Shown here in pieces: positions 47,582 to 57,424 of a stretch of 64,000 nt of DNA. A model generated the notes under the pieces. The model was not told where the DNA came from, made no database searches, and saw only the letters and a list, made by a program, of their open reading frames with translations. The stretch comes from Sva-07 sp963717385. Its GTDB lineage: Bacteria; Actinomycetota; Acidimicrobiia; Acidimicrobiales; Ilumatobacteraceae. The stretch spans positions 1 to 64,000 of the forward strand of contig CAVQWE010000008.1 in NCBI GenBank assembly GCA_963717385.1, written 5' to 3'. The translations under genes were made by a program, and so were the position numbers. How positions within the stretch are numbered: the first letter of the stretch is position 1; each line of letters begins with the position of its first letter.

Positions 47582-48736
47582 TCAGCCGTGGACGACCACG
47601 CCACGAATGTTGGTGCCATCACGCATGGCCTGGTAACCGTCGTTGATCTCGTCGAGCGAGTAGCGGTTGGTGATCAGCTCGTCGAGCTTCAGTTGGCCAT
47701 CGCGATACATGGTCAACAGTTTGGGGATGTCGGCACGCGGGTTGAGCGAACCGAAGATCGTCCCCTTGATCTCCTTGTTCCACATCGCCAACTCGAACAG
47801 GTTCACCGACGACTCGGTCTGGGTCATGGGGGCCACACCGGTGACCACGATCGTTCCGCCCTTGCCGGCGAGCTGCGTGCCGAGCGCCATCAGGTCGCCG
47901 TAGAGCACACCGGGGGTCATGATCACCTTGTCGGCCATCATCCCTTCGGTCATCTCCATGACTGCCGGCATCGCCTCTTCCATCGATGTGAACGCCTCGG
48001 TGGCCCCGAACTCCATCGCCTTCTCGCGCTTGAACTCGATCGGGTCGACCGCCACGACACGGCGGGCACCAGCCATCGCGGCGCCCTGCACCGCGTTGAT
48101 GCCGATGCCACCGATCCCGACCACCACGACGGTGTCGCCGGGAGCAACTGCCGCACGGTTGGTCGCCGAACCCCATCCGGTGGCGACCCCGCACGAAACC
48201 AGCGCAACCGCTTCGAGCGGCAGGTCGGTGTCGACCTTGATCACCTGGGCAACCGAGACCGCCGAGTACTGCGAGAACGTGCCGAGCTTCGCGAAGAGCA
48301 TCGGATCGGCACCGCCATCGACCATGTGATGACGCGACGTGCCGTCGGTGGCCATCCCCTTGAGGAAGGCGCCTGCGCCCGCGTCACACAGGTTCTGACG
48401 CCCAGTCGAGCAGTAGCGACAAGTGCCACACGACGGAACGAACGATGCCGACACGTGGTCGCCCACGGCAACGTCGGTGACACCGGGCCCGATCTCGGCG
48501 ATCACGCCGGCACCTTCATGCCCGCCGATCACCGGCCACAAGTCGTCGATGCCCATCAGGGGCCAGGCCTCTTTCGGGGGCACCATGTCGCCAGTGACCA
48601 TGTGCTCGTCGCTGTGGCAGAGGCCAGCGGCCTTCCACTCGACGATCACTTCTCCGGCTTTCGGTGCGTCGACCTCGATCTCCTCGATCCGCCATTCCTG
48701 GTCGGTTCCGTGGAGTACTGCGGCACGGCTCTTCAT
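47582..48736 (-). CDS. NDMA-dependent (mycofactocin-associated) zinc alcohol dehydrogenase, copy 1
   Basis: A 384-residue medium-chain dehydrogenase. Catalytic zinc ligands lie in GLCHSDEHMVTGDM and GGHEGAGV, the structural zinc site is CGTCRYCSTGRQNLC, and the NAD loop is VVGIGGIGINAVQGAAMAGA. The N-terminal pattern AAVLHGTDQEWRIEEIEVDAPKAGEV and the LMGIDDLWPVIGGHE insert match the NDMA-dependent group whose tightly held nicotinamide is reoxidised through mycofactocin. This agrees with mftABC at 59.9 kb. ATG 48736 has a GAGAGGGG site. Confidence 0.88.
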   Translation of the reverse strand: MKSRAAVLHGTDQEWRIEEIEVDAPKAGEVIVEWKAAGLCHSDEHMVTGDMVPPKEAWPLMGIDDLWPVIGGHEGAGVIAEIGPGVTDVAVGDHVSASFVPSCGTCRYCSTGRQNLCDAGAGAFLKGMATDGTSRHHMVDGGADPMLFAKLGTFSQYSAVSVAQVIKVDTDLPLEAVALVSCGVATGWGSATNRAAVAPGDTVVVVGIGGIGINAVQGAAMAGARRVVAVDPIEFKREKAMEFGATEAFTSMEEAMPAVMEMTEGMMADKVIMTPGVLYGDLMALGTQLAGKGGTIVVTGVAPMTQTESSVNLFELAMWNKEIKGTIFGSLNPRADIPKLLTMYRDGQLKLDELITNRYSLDEINDGYQAMRDGTNIRGVVVHG

Positions 48737-48836
48737 GGTGTTCCCCTCTCACCAGTTGCTGATGGGAGAACCGTAGTGACGCACCGGCGACGGTTTGTCA
48801 CCGTACGCCGAGGTGCGACGTCCGAGCTGCCAGATG

Positions 48837-49967
48837 TCAGTGGTCGTAGACCAGAACGCCGCGAATGTTCTTGTCGTCGCGCATGTCCTGGAAACCCTCG
48901 TTGATCTCGTCGAGGGTGTAGGTCTTGGTCACCAGACCGTCGAGGTCGAGCTGACCCTGGGTGTACAGCTCGAGGAGCTGCGGGATGTCCTTGCGGATGT
49001 TGGCCGACCCGAACAGCGACCCGATGATCTGCTTCTCGAACAGCGTCAGGAACGAGCCGGGAATTGCGATCGACTGCTCGACGACCGGGTGGATGTTGGT
49101 GACCACGATCTTGGCGCGCTTGCCTCCGAGGTGGAACGCTTCGCCCAGCACGTCACCATTGCCGACACCCGCCGTCATGATCACCTTGTCGAAGCCGCGG
49201 CCGTAGGTCGATTCACCGAGGTCTGCCATCGCGTCTGCGATCGACGCGTACGAGTGGGTCGCACCGAGCTCCATCGCCTTCTCACGCTTCCACTCGACAG
49301 GATCGATCGCAGCAACCACGCGGGCCCCGGCGAGCTTGGCGCCCTGCACGGCGTTCGAGCCGACACCACCGACGCCGACCACCGCAGTGAAGTCGCCCGG
49401 CTTGACGTCGGCTGCATACACGGCGGAACCCCAGCCGGTGACGACACCGCAGCCGAGCAGCGCTGCCTTGTCGAGCGGCAGGTCCTTCTCGATCTTCACG
49501 ACGCTGGCCTCGTTGGCCACCGTGTGGTGGGCGAATGTTCCGATGAGGCAGTCGAGCTTCAGGTCCTCCCCCGCCAGCGAGTGGTGCCGGGCGGTCAGGT
49601 CGGTGATCTGCAAGCCGGTGGGAAGCGCCGCGCCGCCGGTGTCGCAGACGTTCGAGTGCCCCGACGCACACGAAGCACAACGGCCGCAGGCCGGGATGAA
49701 TCCGAGCACGACGTGATCGCCAGGCGCGACGCTGAACACGCCCTCACCGACCTCGACCACGATGCCTGAACCCTCGTGACCACCAATCACCGGCGGGTCG
49801 GGCGTGAGGCCGGCAAGGTCACCGGTCACCATGTGCTCCTGACTGTGGCAGATACCCGATGCCACCATCTTGATCAGCACTTCGCCCGCCTTCGGCGGAT
49901 CGAGCTCGATGTCCTCGACGCTCCATGGCTGATTTCGTCCCCGCAAGATTGCTGCCTTCGTCTGCAT
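48837..49967 (-). CDS. NDMA-dependent-type zinc alcohol dehydrogenase, copy 2
   Basis: A 376-residue paralogue of the preceding gene. QTKAAILRGRNQPWSVEDIELDPPKAGEVLIKM, GICHSQEHMVTGDL, GGHEGSG, structural zinc CGRCASCASGHSNVC, and VVGVGGVGSNAVQGAKLAGA. It lacks the longer insert of copy 1. Probably also uses a bound NAD recycled by mycofactocin, though the family assignment of this copy is less sure. ATG 49967 has TACAGT 7 nt upstream. Substrates are primary alcohols by family, not shown here. Confidence 0.85.
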   Translation of the reverse strand: MQTKAAILRGRNQPWSVEDIELDPPKAGEVLIKMVASGICHSQEHMVTGDLAGLTPDPPVIGGHEGSGIVVEVGEGVFSVAPGDHVVLGFIPACGRCASCASGHSNVCDTGGAALPTGLQITDLTARHHSLAGEDLKLDCLIGTFAHHTVANEASVVKIEKDLPLDKAALLGCGVVTGWGSAVYAADVKPGDFTAVVGVGGVGSNAVQGAKLAGARVVAAIDPVEWKREKAMELGATHSYASIADAMADLGESTYGRGFDKVIMTAGVGNGDVLGEAFHLGGKRAKIVVTNIHPVVEQSIAIPGSFLTLFEKQIIGSLFGSANIRKDIPQLLELYTQGQLDLDGLVTKTYTLDEINEGFQDMRDDKNIRGVLVYDH

Positions 49968-49974
49968 GGAGCGG

Positions 49975-49980
49975 ACTGTA
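49975..49980 (-). promoter_or_regulatory. Candidate -10 box for alcohol dehydrogenase copy 2
   Basis: TACAGT on the minus strand, 7 nt before ATG 49967. Confidence 0.45.
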
Positions 49981-50022
49981 CGCCAGGTGTGAACACGCGT
50001 TGGCATCGGACACACTGGCGCC

Positions 50023-50547
50023 ATGGTCGAATCGGGCGCCTCGCCGGACGATGTCGTGCAGTCGGTTCGCGAGATGTCCGACGACGACCTCCACCACCTT
50101 GCCGAGGTGGTCCGCCAGGTGCAGATCGAGCGGGCGATCGATGACGGAGACCACGACGCGATCATCACCGCCGGCTTCGAATCGGGCTTCGGTCGCGACG
50201 GCCTCGGCGTGCTGCCGTGGGTGGAGGGCAGCGTGATCGTGTGCCCCGGCGGCATGGTGTCGAAGTCGAAGACCAGCCACCGATGTCGCTTCGTCAGCGT
50301 CGACGACGTCTGGGTGTGGGACTCGGGCCTGCTGCTTCGAGAAGACAAGCGATCGTCGCCCGGTACGACCGACGGCTTCAGAGCGATTGCACTGGTGCCG
50401 CTCGTCGACGGCACCGAGCTCGACATCGTCACGGGCAAGGCCCGCAGCGGGCAACACTCGGTTGATCACGTGGTGAGCTACGAGGTACGCGGCGGGGAAC
50501 TGATCGAGGTCAGCCAACGCAGCATCACACCCGCCAACATGCGTTGA
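50023..50547 (+). CDS. Conserved-looking protein of unknown function
   Basis: A 174-residue soluble protein. The N-terminal third is helical and acidic (PDDVVQSVREMSDDDLHHLAEVVRQVQIERAIDDGDHDAI), and the rest is beta-rich (GSVIVCPGGMVSKSKTSHRCRFVSVDDVWVWDSGLLLRED; GFRAIALVPLVDGTELDIVTGKARSGQHSVDHVVSYEVRGGELIEVS). Good codon use and no break. I do not recognise a family. It is divergent from the alcohol dehydrogenase gene and convergent with the peptidase gene. Confidence 0.65.
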   Translation: MVESGASPDDVVQSVREMSDDDLHHLAEVVRQVQIERAIDDGDHDAIITAGFESGFGRDGLGVLPWVEGSVIVCPGGMVSKSKTSHRCRFVSVDDVWVWDSGLLLREDKRSSPGTTDGFRAIALVPLVDGTELDIVTGKARSGQHSVDHVVSYEVRGGELIEVSQRSITPANMR

Positions 50548-50553
50548 GCAGCG

Positions 50554-53514
50554 TCAGCGAGGCAGGACCCTGACTTCGATGTACTGATCAGCGGGGAGCC
50601 AGCGCGCAGCAGCGTCGCGGATGTCGTCGGCGGTGATGTCGTCGACCCACCCGGCTTGATCGAGAAACTCGTCGAACGAAGCATTTCCGGCCGGATCGGT
50701 GAAGACCGACAGCACCTCGTCGTTCACCTGCTCGTTGCTGAACAGGTCGAGTTGTTGGCGGATGTTCTCCTGGGCCGAATCGAACTCGGTGTCACCCGGG
50801 CCCGCAGTGCGGAGTGCGTCGAGTTGCTCGGTGACCGCAGCGACCACCTCATCGAGCAGTTCGGGTGCCGTGGTGTTCGAGATGTACATCTCGGCATTCG
50901 GGGATCCGCCCTCGGCAATCTGCACGAACCCGAACGGCGAGTACGAGTCACCCAATTCCTCGCGCACCACATCGGTGAGTCGAGCAGTGACGACCTCTTG
51001 CAGGATCGCCGCGACGATGTCGTCGCGGCGATCGGAGGTTGCCGGCGCCGTGAACAACAACGCGACCGACGCTTGAGCGCCCTGACCGGCGGTGACCTGC
51101 TCGGCCACGATCCCATCGGGAGCAGGAGGTTCGACGTAGTCGACGGACTCGGCACGACCCGTCGACGGCAACGTGGCGAGGTAGCGACGCGACAGCTCGA
51201 TTGCCTCGTCGACGTCGAAGTCGCCACTGAACGCGAACGAGAAGTCGGAGGCATCTCCGAAGCGGTCGCGGGTGACGCGTTCGATGTCGTCGGCGGTCAC
51301 CGAGTTGAGTGAGTCGACGGTGGGCAACAGGAACCGCTGGTCGTCGTAGCGTGCGTCGAGCAGCGTGACGAACTCGGCGTAGCCAGGATCGATCGAGGGG
51401 TCGGACGCGATGGCCAGCTCATCGTCGAGGTACTGCTCGAGCGCAACAGGGTCGACTCGGGGCTGCGTCATCGACAGGTGGATCAGCTGGAACAGTGTTT
51501 CGAGATCACTTGTTGCCGCGCTACCGAAGAGGCCCTCCGTGAAGGCGTCGACGACCGCCTGCAGGCCGACGTCCTTGTCGGACAAGAAGTCCTCGAGTTC
51601 CACTGGGCCGTACGTAGCGATGCCGCTCTGCCGACCACCGCTCCGGCAGCATCGGCAGCGGGCACATCGGCGTCGTCGAGCACGGCGAGCCCACCAGGGC
51701 TGCGTGCTTCGAAGGCGACCTGCCCCTCGACGATCGTGTTGGTGTTGAGCGCCACACGAACACCGTTGTCGAACTCGAGCACGACCGGATCGATGAAGTT
51801 CGGGGAAGCCGGTGTTGGTGAGGCGACTGCTCGATGTCTCCTCGATGGGCTCCGGCGCCACCATCAGTTCGCCGTCGATGCCCGCATCATCGGCTCGGGG
51901 CTCGAGGTCGCGTTCTCGCATCGAGGCCGCCTGCGCCTCGAACACTTCAACGCCGGGAACGTCGCCGGCTTCGCTGTCGGGCACGACGATCAGGAGGTGC
52001 GGAGCAGCCTCGCCAAGACGTTGCACGAACCGATAGGCGATCGTTTCGGGCGTCACGCGATCGAGCACGGCAGTGGTGAAGTCGAACTGCGCATCGGCGG
52101 TGGGGATCGGTTCGTCCGTGAGGGCATGACGCACGTACTCGTCGGCGAAGTCAGCGTCTTGGCGAGATTCGCGTCCGTCGTAGGTGGACTGCGCCGCCGT
52201 CCGGTACGACTCGACCACACGGTCGACTTCAGCCTGCGAGAACCCGAATCGCCGGACTCGCTCGTACTCGTCGAACACCGCCTGCGTGGAAGCTTCGAGC
52301 GCGTCGCCGTCGGCTGACACGATGATCTCGGGCGCATCCAGGCTGCGGACGAACCCACTGGAATCGACGCGTGCATCGTCGAACGGTGACTCGCCTCGCA
52401 GAGCATCGTTGCCGAGTCGAGTCGCGATGATGTCGAACGCCATCGAGTCGAGCGTCGAATTCTGGTAGTCGGCTTCGACCGACTCGGCTTCGACGACGGA
52501 GAGCGGCAACGTGACCTGTGCGAACCCTTCGGCGACGTCGGGGTCGGCGAGTATCCGCACCTGCGTTGCAGCCGACGGCTCGACGATCAGTTCGGGACGG
52601 GCCGGGGATGTACCACGAGCCACGATCGGGCCGAATCGTTCGACGATGCCGTCCTCGATCTGCCCGGTGTCGATGTCGCCGACCACGACCACTGCGGTGT
52701 TGTCGGGTCGATACCAGTCGTCGTAGAACTCGCGAAGCGGTTCCGCATTCGTGGAGGTGATCGCGGCGTCGGTGCCGATGGGATCCTTGCCTTCGTAGGG
52801 CGAACCACCGAGGAACAGCTCTTCGAGCGCATCGAAGATGCGGCCGTTGGAACTTGCCTCGGAACCACGCCACTCGTCGAGCACCACACCCCGTTCAGCC
52901 TCGACCTGCGCCTGGTCGATCGTCGCTGCCGACAACCACTGCTCCAACACATCGAGGCCTGTGTCGACCACCGCGGAATCCTCGGTGGGCATGGTCAGTT
53001 CGTAGACGGTCTCGTCGAAGCTGGTGTACGCGTTGATGTCGGCGCCGAAACCAGCCCCGAAGCTGCGCAGGACGGCGATCAATTCGTTCTCGGGGAACTG
53101 CTCGGTGCCGTTGAACAGCATGTGCTCGAGGAAGTGCGCTCCGCCAACCTGGGTGTCGTCCTCGAGCGCCGAGCCGGCGTTGATCGCCAACCGCATCTCG
53201 ACTCGGCCGCCCGGGTTGTCGTTGTCGCGGATGAAGTAGCGCAGACCGCTGTCGAGTTCGCCGATCACGATGGCAGGGTCGGGGTCGCCGAGCGACGGCA
53301 GGCCGGTCGGGTCGGGGGCGGTGATCGGTGTCGAGCCGTCGACCCGTTGGGGCGCATCGGTGCTGGCGGGAGCTGCGGTGTTCGTCGACGGCGCGTCGTC
53401 GGTCGAGGGTGTCTGCACCTCGACGTCGACCGTCGACGTACACGCCGCCAACAGTGCGGTGAGGGCGAGCGAAGCAGCGGTCCATGAACGTCGTGATCGA
53501 CGTGTGGTGGTCAC
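50554..53514 (-). CDS. M16 family zinc metallopeptidase lipoprotein, with two compensating frameshifts
   Basis: A 986-residue secreted peptidase. A lipoprotein signal (SWTAASLALTALLAAC, Cys25) is followed by two M16 halves. The zinc site HFLEH is at 127-131 (inverted HxxEH motif), with the downstream Glu in ERGVVLDEWRG. The second half has DFLSDKDVGLQAVVDAFTEGLFG and SFAFSGDFDVDEAIELSRRYLATLP. Between about 51800 and 51635 the frame is displaced: another frame there gives LEFDNGVRVALNTNTIVEGQVAF, the normal start of the second half. So two opposite indels are present. It overlaps the downstream siroheme gene start by 4 nt. Confidence 0.88.
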   Translation of the reverse strand: MTTTRRSRRSWTAASLALTALLAACTSTVDVEVQTPSTDDAPSTNTAAPASTDAPQRVDGSTPITAPDPTGLPSLGDPDPAIVIGELDSGLRYFIRDNDNPGGRVEMRLAINAGSALEDDTQVGGAHFLEHMLFNGTEQFPENELIAVLRSFGAGFGADINAYTSFDETVYELTMPTEDSAVVDTGLDVLEQWLSAATIDQAQVEAERGVVLDEWRGSEASSNGRIFDALEELFLGGSPYEGKDPIGTDAAITSTNAEPLREFYDDWYRPDNTAVVVVGDIDTGQIEDGIVERFGPIVARGTSPARPELIVEPSAATQVRILADPDVAEGFAQVTLPLSVVEAESVEADYQNSTLDSMAFDIIATRLGNDALRGESPFDDARVDSSGFVRSLDAPEIIVSADGDALEASTQAVFDEYERVRRFGFSQAEVDRVVESYRTAAQSTYDGRESRQDADFADEYVRHALTDEPIPTADAQFDFTTAVLDRVTPETIAYRFVQRLGEAAPHLLIVVPDSEAGDVPGVEVFEAQAASMRERDLEPRADDAGIDGELMVAPEPIEETSSSRLTNTGFPELHRSGRARVRQRCSCGAQHQHDRRGAGRLRSTQPWWARRARRRRCARCRCCRSGGRQSGIATYGPVELEDFLSDKDVGLQAVVDAFTEGLFGSAATSDLETLFQLIHLSMTQPRVDPVALEQYLDDELAIASDPSIDPGYAEFVTLLDARYDDQRFLLPTVDSLNSVTADDIERVTRDRFGDASDFSFAFSGDFDVDEAIELSRRYLATLPSTGRAESVDYVEPPAPDGIVAEQVTAGQGAQASVALLFTAPATSDRRDDIVAAILQEVVTARLTDVVREELGDSYSPFGFVQIAEGGSPNAEMYISNTTAPELLDEVVAAVTEQLDALRTAGPGDTEFDSAQENIRQQLDLFSNEQVNDEVLSVFTDPAGNASFDEFLDQAGWVDDITADDIRDAAARWLPADQYIEVRVLPR

Positions 53515-54113
53515 GGCGTGAGACTACGGCCGCCAACCGCGTCGACGATGCCATCGCGTACACGTCGAGTCCAGTCGATGTCCTCGGTGGATGCGCCTCC
53601 CGCTTGCACCGCGGCACGTTCGGCCGCGAGCGTCTCGGCGAGGGCACCGATCTCATCGGTGAGGAACTCGTCGATCACGTTGCGCAACTCGCGAGCCAGC
53701 GCCGGACTCGCGCCGTCGGTGCTCACCGCGACCGTCACACGCCCCCGACGAGCGATGGCGGGCAGGATGAACTCGCAGTCGACCGGCTGGTCGGCGGCAT
53801 TGGTCCAGATGCCTTGCGATCGGGCCTGTTCGGAGATGGCTGCATCGACCTGCTCGTCGCCGGTGGCTGCTACGACGAGGCGCATTCCGTCGAGGTCGGA
53901 CGGTTCGAACGGCCGGGCGCGCACGTCGTCGAACCGCCCTGCTTCGACGTGCTCGCTCACCTCGATCGCGACCAGGCGGACGCGGGCGCCAGCAGCGGCG
54001 AGGCCCTCGGCCTTGCGGGCGCCGATCCGGCCACCGCCCACCACCAGAACGGGTACGTCGTGCAGATCGAGGATCACCGGATAGGCGAACGTCGGGGACG
54101 ATTCCAGGGCCAT
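53511..54113 (-). CDS. Precorrin-2 dehydrogenase/sirohydrochlorin ferrochelatase-type protein (CysG N-terminal/Met8-like)
   Basis: A 200-residue protein. FAYPVILDLHDVPVLVVGGGRIGARKAEGLAAAGARVRLVA is the NAD-binding start typical of this family, with LVVAATGDEQVDAAISEQARSQGIWTNAADQP and CEFILPAIARRGRVTVAVSTDGASPALARELRNVI following. It oxidises precorrin-2 and may insert iron to give siroheme. ATG 54113 (MALESSPTFAYP) is preferred to the TTG further upstream. It is divergent from cysH and the sulfite reductase gene, which need siroheme. Confidence 0.9.
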   Translation of the reverse strand: MALESSPTFAYPVILDLHDVPVLVVGGGRIGARKAEGLAAAGARVRLVAIEVSEHVEAGRFDDVRARPFEPSDLDGMRLVVAATGDEQVDAAISEQARSQGIWTNAADQPVDCEFILPAIARRGRVTVAVSTDGASPALARELRNVIDEFLTDEIGALAETLAAERAAVQAGGASTEDIDWTRRVRDGIVDAVGGRSLTP

Positions 54114-54174
54114 GCCAGAAGTGTACGAAGGCAATTCCTTATAAAGTTGATCTTTTTAGTCGGGATTTGATTGA
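54114..54174. promoter_or_regulatory. AT-rich divergent promoter region of the sulfate assimilation genes
   Basis: A short region with TTATAAAG and TTTTTAGTCGGGATTTG, much richer in A+T than its surroundings. It must hold both promoters and probably a regulator site; AGTCGGGAT-type elements occur in Rrf2-family sites, but no firm match is claimed. Confidence 0.35.
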
Positions 54175-54840
54175 ATGCTCCTCGTGAACACCACGACCGA
54201 CCGCCCACACGAGACCAACGACCCCGTCGTCGACGCCCATCGCGTCCTTCGGTGGGCCCACCGACAATTCGGTGGCGGGCTCTGCGTGACCGCCAGTTTC
54301 GGTGACGCGGTGCTCGCACACGTGGCCAGCGAAGCGATCCCAGGCATCGAGATCACCTTGCTCGACACCGGCTATCTGTTCGCCGAAACCGAGTGGTTCG
54401 CCGACGATCTGCGGTCGCGCTTCGATCTGAACCTGCGCATCATCGGTCCCGAAGCGAACCTGGCCCCCAACGTCTGGCAGACCGACACCGATGCGTGCTG
54501 CGCCGCCCGCAAGGTCGAGCCCCTCAACCGGGCGCTCGCCGGGCGCACGGCCTGGGTCAGCGGTCTGCGACGCAGCGATTCACCTGCCCGCCGAATCGCC
54601 CCGTTCGTCCACGACGACCTCCTCCGCGGCGTCACGAAGATCAACCCGCTCGCTGGATGGACCGACGCTCACGTGGTCACCTACGTAGCTGCCTACGGCA
54701 TCCCCGATCACCCACTGGCCGATCGCGGCTTCCCGTCGATCGGCTGTTGGCCGTGCACCAAGCCGGTCGTCGACGGCGCCGACCAACGCGCTGGTCGGTG
54801 GGCCGACAGCGCCAAGACCGAGTGCGGGTTGCACCTGTGA
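54175..54840 (+). CDS. cysH: Adenylyl-sulfate (APS) reductase, CysH family
   Basis: A 221-residue reductase that makes sulfite from activated sulfate. The [4Fe-4S] cysteines are in ACCAARKVEPL and SIGCWPCTKPV, and the catalytic cysteine is in the C-terminal KTECGLHL. The Fe-S motif indicates use of APS rather than PAPS. The core has DTGYLFAETEWFADDL and WVSGLRRSDSPAR. The gene overlaps the sulfite reductase start by 4 nt (GTGA). ATG 54175. Confidence 0.92.
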   Translation: MLLVNTTTDRPHETNDPVVDAHRVLRWAHRQFGGGLCVTASFGDAVLAHVASEAIPGIEITLLDTGYLFAETEWFADDLRSRFDLNLRIIGPEANLAPNVWQTDTDACCAARKVEPLNRALAGRTAWVSGLRRSDSPARRIAPFVHDDLLRGVTKINPLAGWTDAHVVTYVAAYGIPDHPLADRGFPSIGCWPCTKPVVDGADQRAGRWADSAKTECGLHL

Positions 54841-56553
54841 GCGCCGACGCCGAAGCCATCAAGCTCGCCAGCAACTACCTCGGCGGCACGATCGGCGAGG
54901 AGCTGGCCAACGACCGCGACGACTTCGATCATGACGCAGAACTGCTGTTGAAGTTCCATGGGATCTACCAGCAGGACGACCGCGATGTGCGACGGGCCCG
55001 AACCCAGTTGAAGCTGCCGCTCGACTACTCGTGCATGGTCCGCGCCTCGGTGCCCGGTGGCGTGATCGGCAACGACCAGTGGCTGGCGCTCGATCGTCTC
55101 GCTGCGTTGGCCGACAACAAGCTGCGACTCACCACCCGACAAGGCGTGCAGTACCACGTGGTCCACAAAGGCGAACTCCACGAACTCGTCGGTGGGATCA
55201 ACTCGTCGCTGCTGACCACCCTCGGTGCCTGCGGTGACGTGGTGCGCAACGTGATGGCCTGCCCGCTTCCCCACCCCGAACGTTCCGCCGTGATCGACCC
55301 ACTGCTTGCGGCGATCGTTGCCAGGTTCCGACCCCAGACCGAGAGCTACTGGGAGCTGTGGGTCGACGGAGAGCGTGCGGTGTCGGCCGAACGACCAAGC
55401 GCCGCGACACCGATCGACGACGTCGAACCGATCTACGGCGCCGCGTACCTTCCGCGAAAGTTCAAGATCGCGATCGCGTGGCCAGGCGACAACTGCGTCG
55501 ACATCTACACCAACGATGTCGGCATCGTGCCGACGTTGGCGGAAGGCACCAGCGGCGAATTGACCGGGTTCGTGGTGCTCGCCGGAGGCGGAATGGGCAT
55601 GAGCCACAGTCGCCCGGACGACACGTACCCTCTGCTGGCGCAGCCGGTTGCGTGGGTGTCCCCACACGAGGTGGTGGATGTCGTCGAGGCGATCGTGACA
55701 ACCCAGCGCGACCACGGCAACCGCGACGACCGGGCGCGCGCACGACTGAAGTACCTCCTCGAGGCTCGAGGTGTTGCATGGCTCCGCGACCAGATCGAAG
55801 AACGAACCGGACTGACCCTCGCGCAGCCGGTCGAACTCCCGGAGTGGGAAGTTCACGCACACCACGGCTGGCACGACATCGCCGGGACCAGTGCCCTCGG
55901 CGTCCCCGTTCCGTCCGGGAAGGTGGCGGGTGGGTTGCGGCTCGCCCTCCGACGCCTGATCGCCGACTCGGCTGTCCGCGAGCTGCGCGTCACATCCTCG
56001 CCAAGACCTGCTGCTGCTCGGGGTGACCGATCGGGTGGCGGTCGAGAACGTGCTGCGCGCCAACGGTGTCCGCCTCGCCGACGACCAGAGCCCCACACGA
56101 AATCTGGCGATCGCCTGTCCAGCGCTGCCGACGTGCACCAAAGCCCTCGGCGAGGCCGAGCGGGTACTCCCCGATGTCGTCGATCGCCTCGAGAAAGTGC
56201 TCGCCGACACCGGCAACACCGGGCTGGCGCTGCGGCTCAACATGACCGGCTGCCCCAACGGGTGCTCTCGGCCGTACTCTGCCGAACTCGGCATCGTCGG
56301 ACGCACCAAGAAGAACTACGACGTCTTCGTCGGCGGCTCGCCGGCAGGCGATCGTCTCGCCCGTGTGCTGCGCGCGGATGTGCCCCTGACCGAGGTCCCC
56401 GACCTCCTGCGTCCGCTGCTCGAGGCGTTCTCGCACTCCGCCGACGGCTCGAGTTTCGGCGACTGGGCGGCCGCCCAGGACTGGGAGCACCTGCAGTCGC
56501 TCCTCCCTGCCGCCACCTCCCGCCGCCGTCGCCTCACCGAGCCCGACACATGA
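54837..56553 (+). CDS. Assimilatory sulfite reductase, siroheme/4Fe-4S hemoprotein, frameshifted
   Basis: About 570 residues. QLKLPLDYSCMVRASVPGGVI, LRLTTRQGVQYH, YLPRKFKIAIAWPGDNCVDIYTNDVG and GFVVLAGGGMGMSH are typical of NADPH- or ferredoxin-type sulfite reductases. After one extra base near 56010 the second half has IACPALPTCTKALGEAERV and LRLNMTGCPNGCSRPYSAELG, the C-x5-C and C-x3-C set that holds the coupled siroheme-Fe4S4 centre. It turns sulfite into sulfide. Start GTG 54837, translationally coupled to cysH. A break in this gene suggests sequence error. Confidence 0.9.
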
Positions 56554-56632
56554 GCCCCCACGTTCCCGTTCGGGTTGCGGTTCGAAAGCACCGAGCATTC
56601 CAAACCGTCACGCGAACGGCAGTGAGCGGGCG

Positions 56633-57406
56633 ATGACGGTCACGCTGGTGGGGGCGGGACCCGGGGATCCGGAGCTGCTGACCCTGAAGGCCGCGCGGCT
56701 CCTTGCGGCGGCCGAGGTGGTCGTGCACGACGCGCTCGTCGGCGACGGGGTGCTCGCGCTGATCCCCGACGCCGCCGAGCGGATCGATGTCGGCAAACGG
56801 CCCGGCCGGGCCACACCGCAGGAGATGATCTCAACGCTGCTGGTCGAACTCGGCCGGCAGGGCAAGCGCGTCGTTCGCCTCAAGGGCGGCGACCCGTTCG
56901 TGTTCGGACGCGGTGGCGAAGAGGCAGCGGCCCTGGCCGACGCCGGGGTGCCGTTCGAGATCGTTCCCGGGATCACGTCGTCGGTGGCGGCACCGGCTGC
57001 TGCGGGAATCCCGGTGACCCACCGCGGCGTGTCGGCCGCGTTCACGGTCGTGACCGGCCACCGGCGGCTCGGTGAACCCGACGTCGACTGGCGCTCGCTG
57101 GCCAAGGTCGGCGGCACGATCGTGGTGCTCATGGGCGTTTCGCAACGAGCGACCATCGCCGGCGAACTGATGGCCGGCGGCCTCGACGCGACCACCCCGG
57201 TCGCAGCGATCGAGTCGGCCACCACCGACGCCCAGGTCGTCGGCCGGTGGACACTCGAAGAACTCGCCGCTGCCGAGGTTCGCTCCCCCGCCGTCATCGT
57301 GATCGGTGCCGTCGCCGCATTCGAGTTCGTGGCAGGCAACCTCCCGCGAGTCGGCCAACCTGCCACATCGGTGGGTTTCGCCCACCGCCCTGCACTCGGG
57401 CAGTAG
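56633..57406 (+). CDS. cobA: Uroporphyrinogen-III C-methyltransferase
   Basis: A 257-residue SUMT that makes precorrin-2 from uroporphyrinogen III with two SAM. Motifs: VTLVGAGPGDPELLTLKAARLL, VVVHDALVGDGVL, KRVVRLKGGDPFVFGRGGEEAAAL, PFEIVPGITSSVAAPAAAGIPVTHRGVS, and TIVVLMGV. It is the single-domain form; the dehydrogenase/chelatase step is on the divergent gene at 53511. ATG 56633. Together these three genes supply siroheme for the sulfite reductase. Confidence 0.95.
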   Translation: MTVTLVGAGPGDPELLTLKAARLLAAAEVVVHDALVGDGVLALIPDAAERIDVGKRPGRATPQEMISTLLVELGRQGKRVVRLKGGDPFVFGRGGEEAAALADAGVPFEIVPGITSSVAAPAAAGIPVTHRGVSAAFTVVTGHRRLGEPDVDWRSLAKVGGTIVVLMGVSQRATIAGELMAGGLDATTPVAAIESATTDAQVVGRWTLEELAAAEVRSPAVIVIGAVAAFEFVAGNLPRVGQPATSVGFAHRPALGQ

Positions 57407-57424
57407 CGGCGGCAGACTGGGAAG

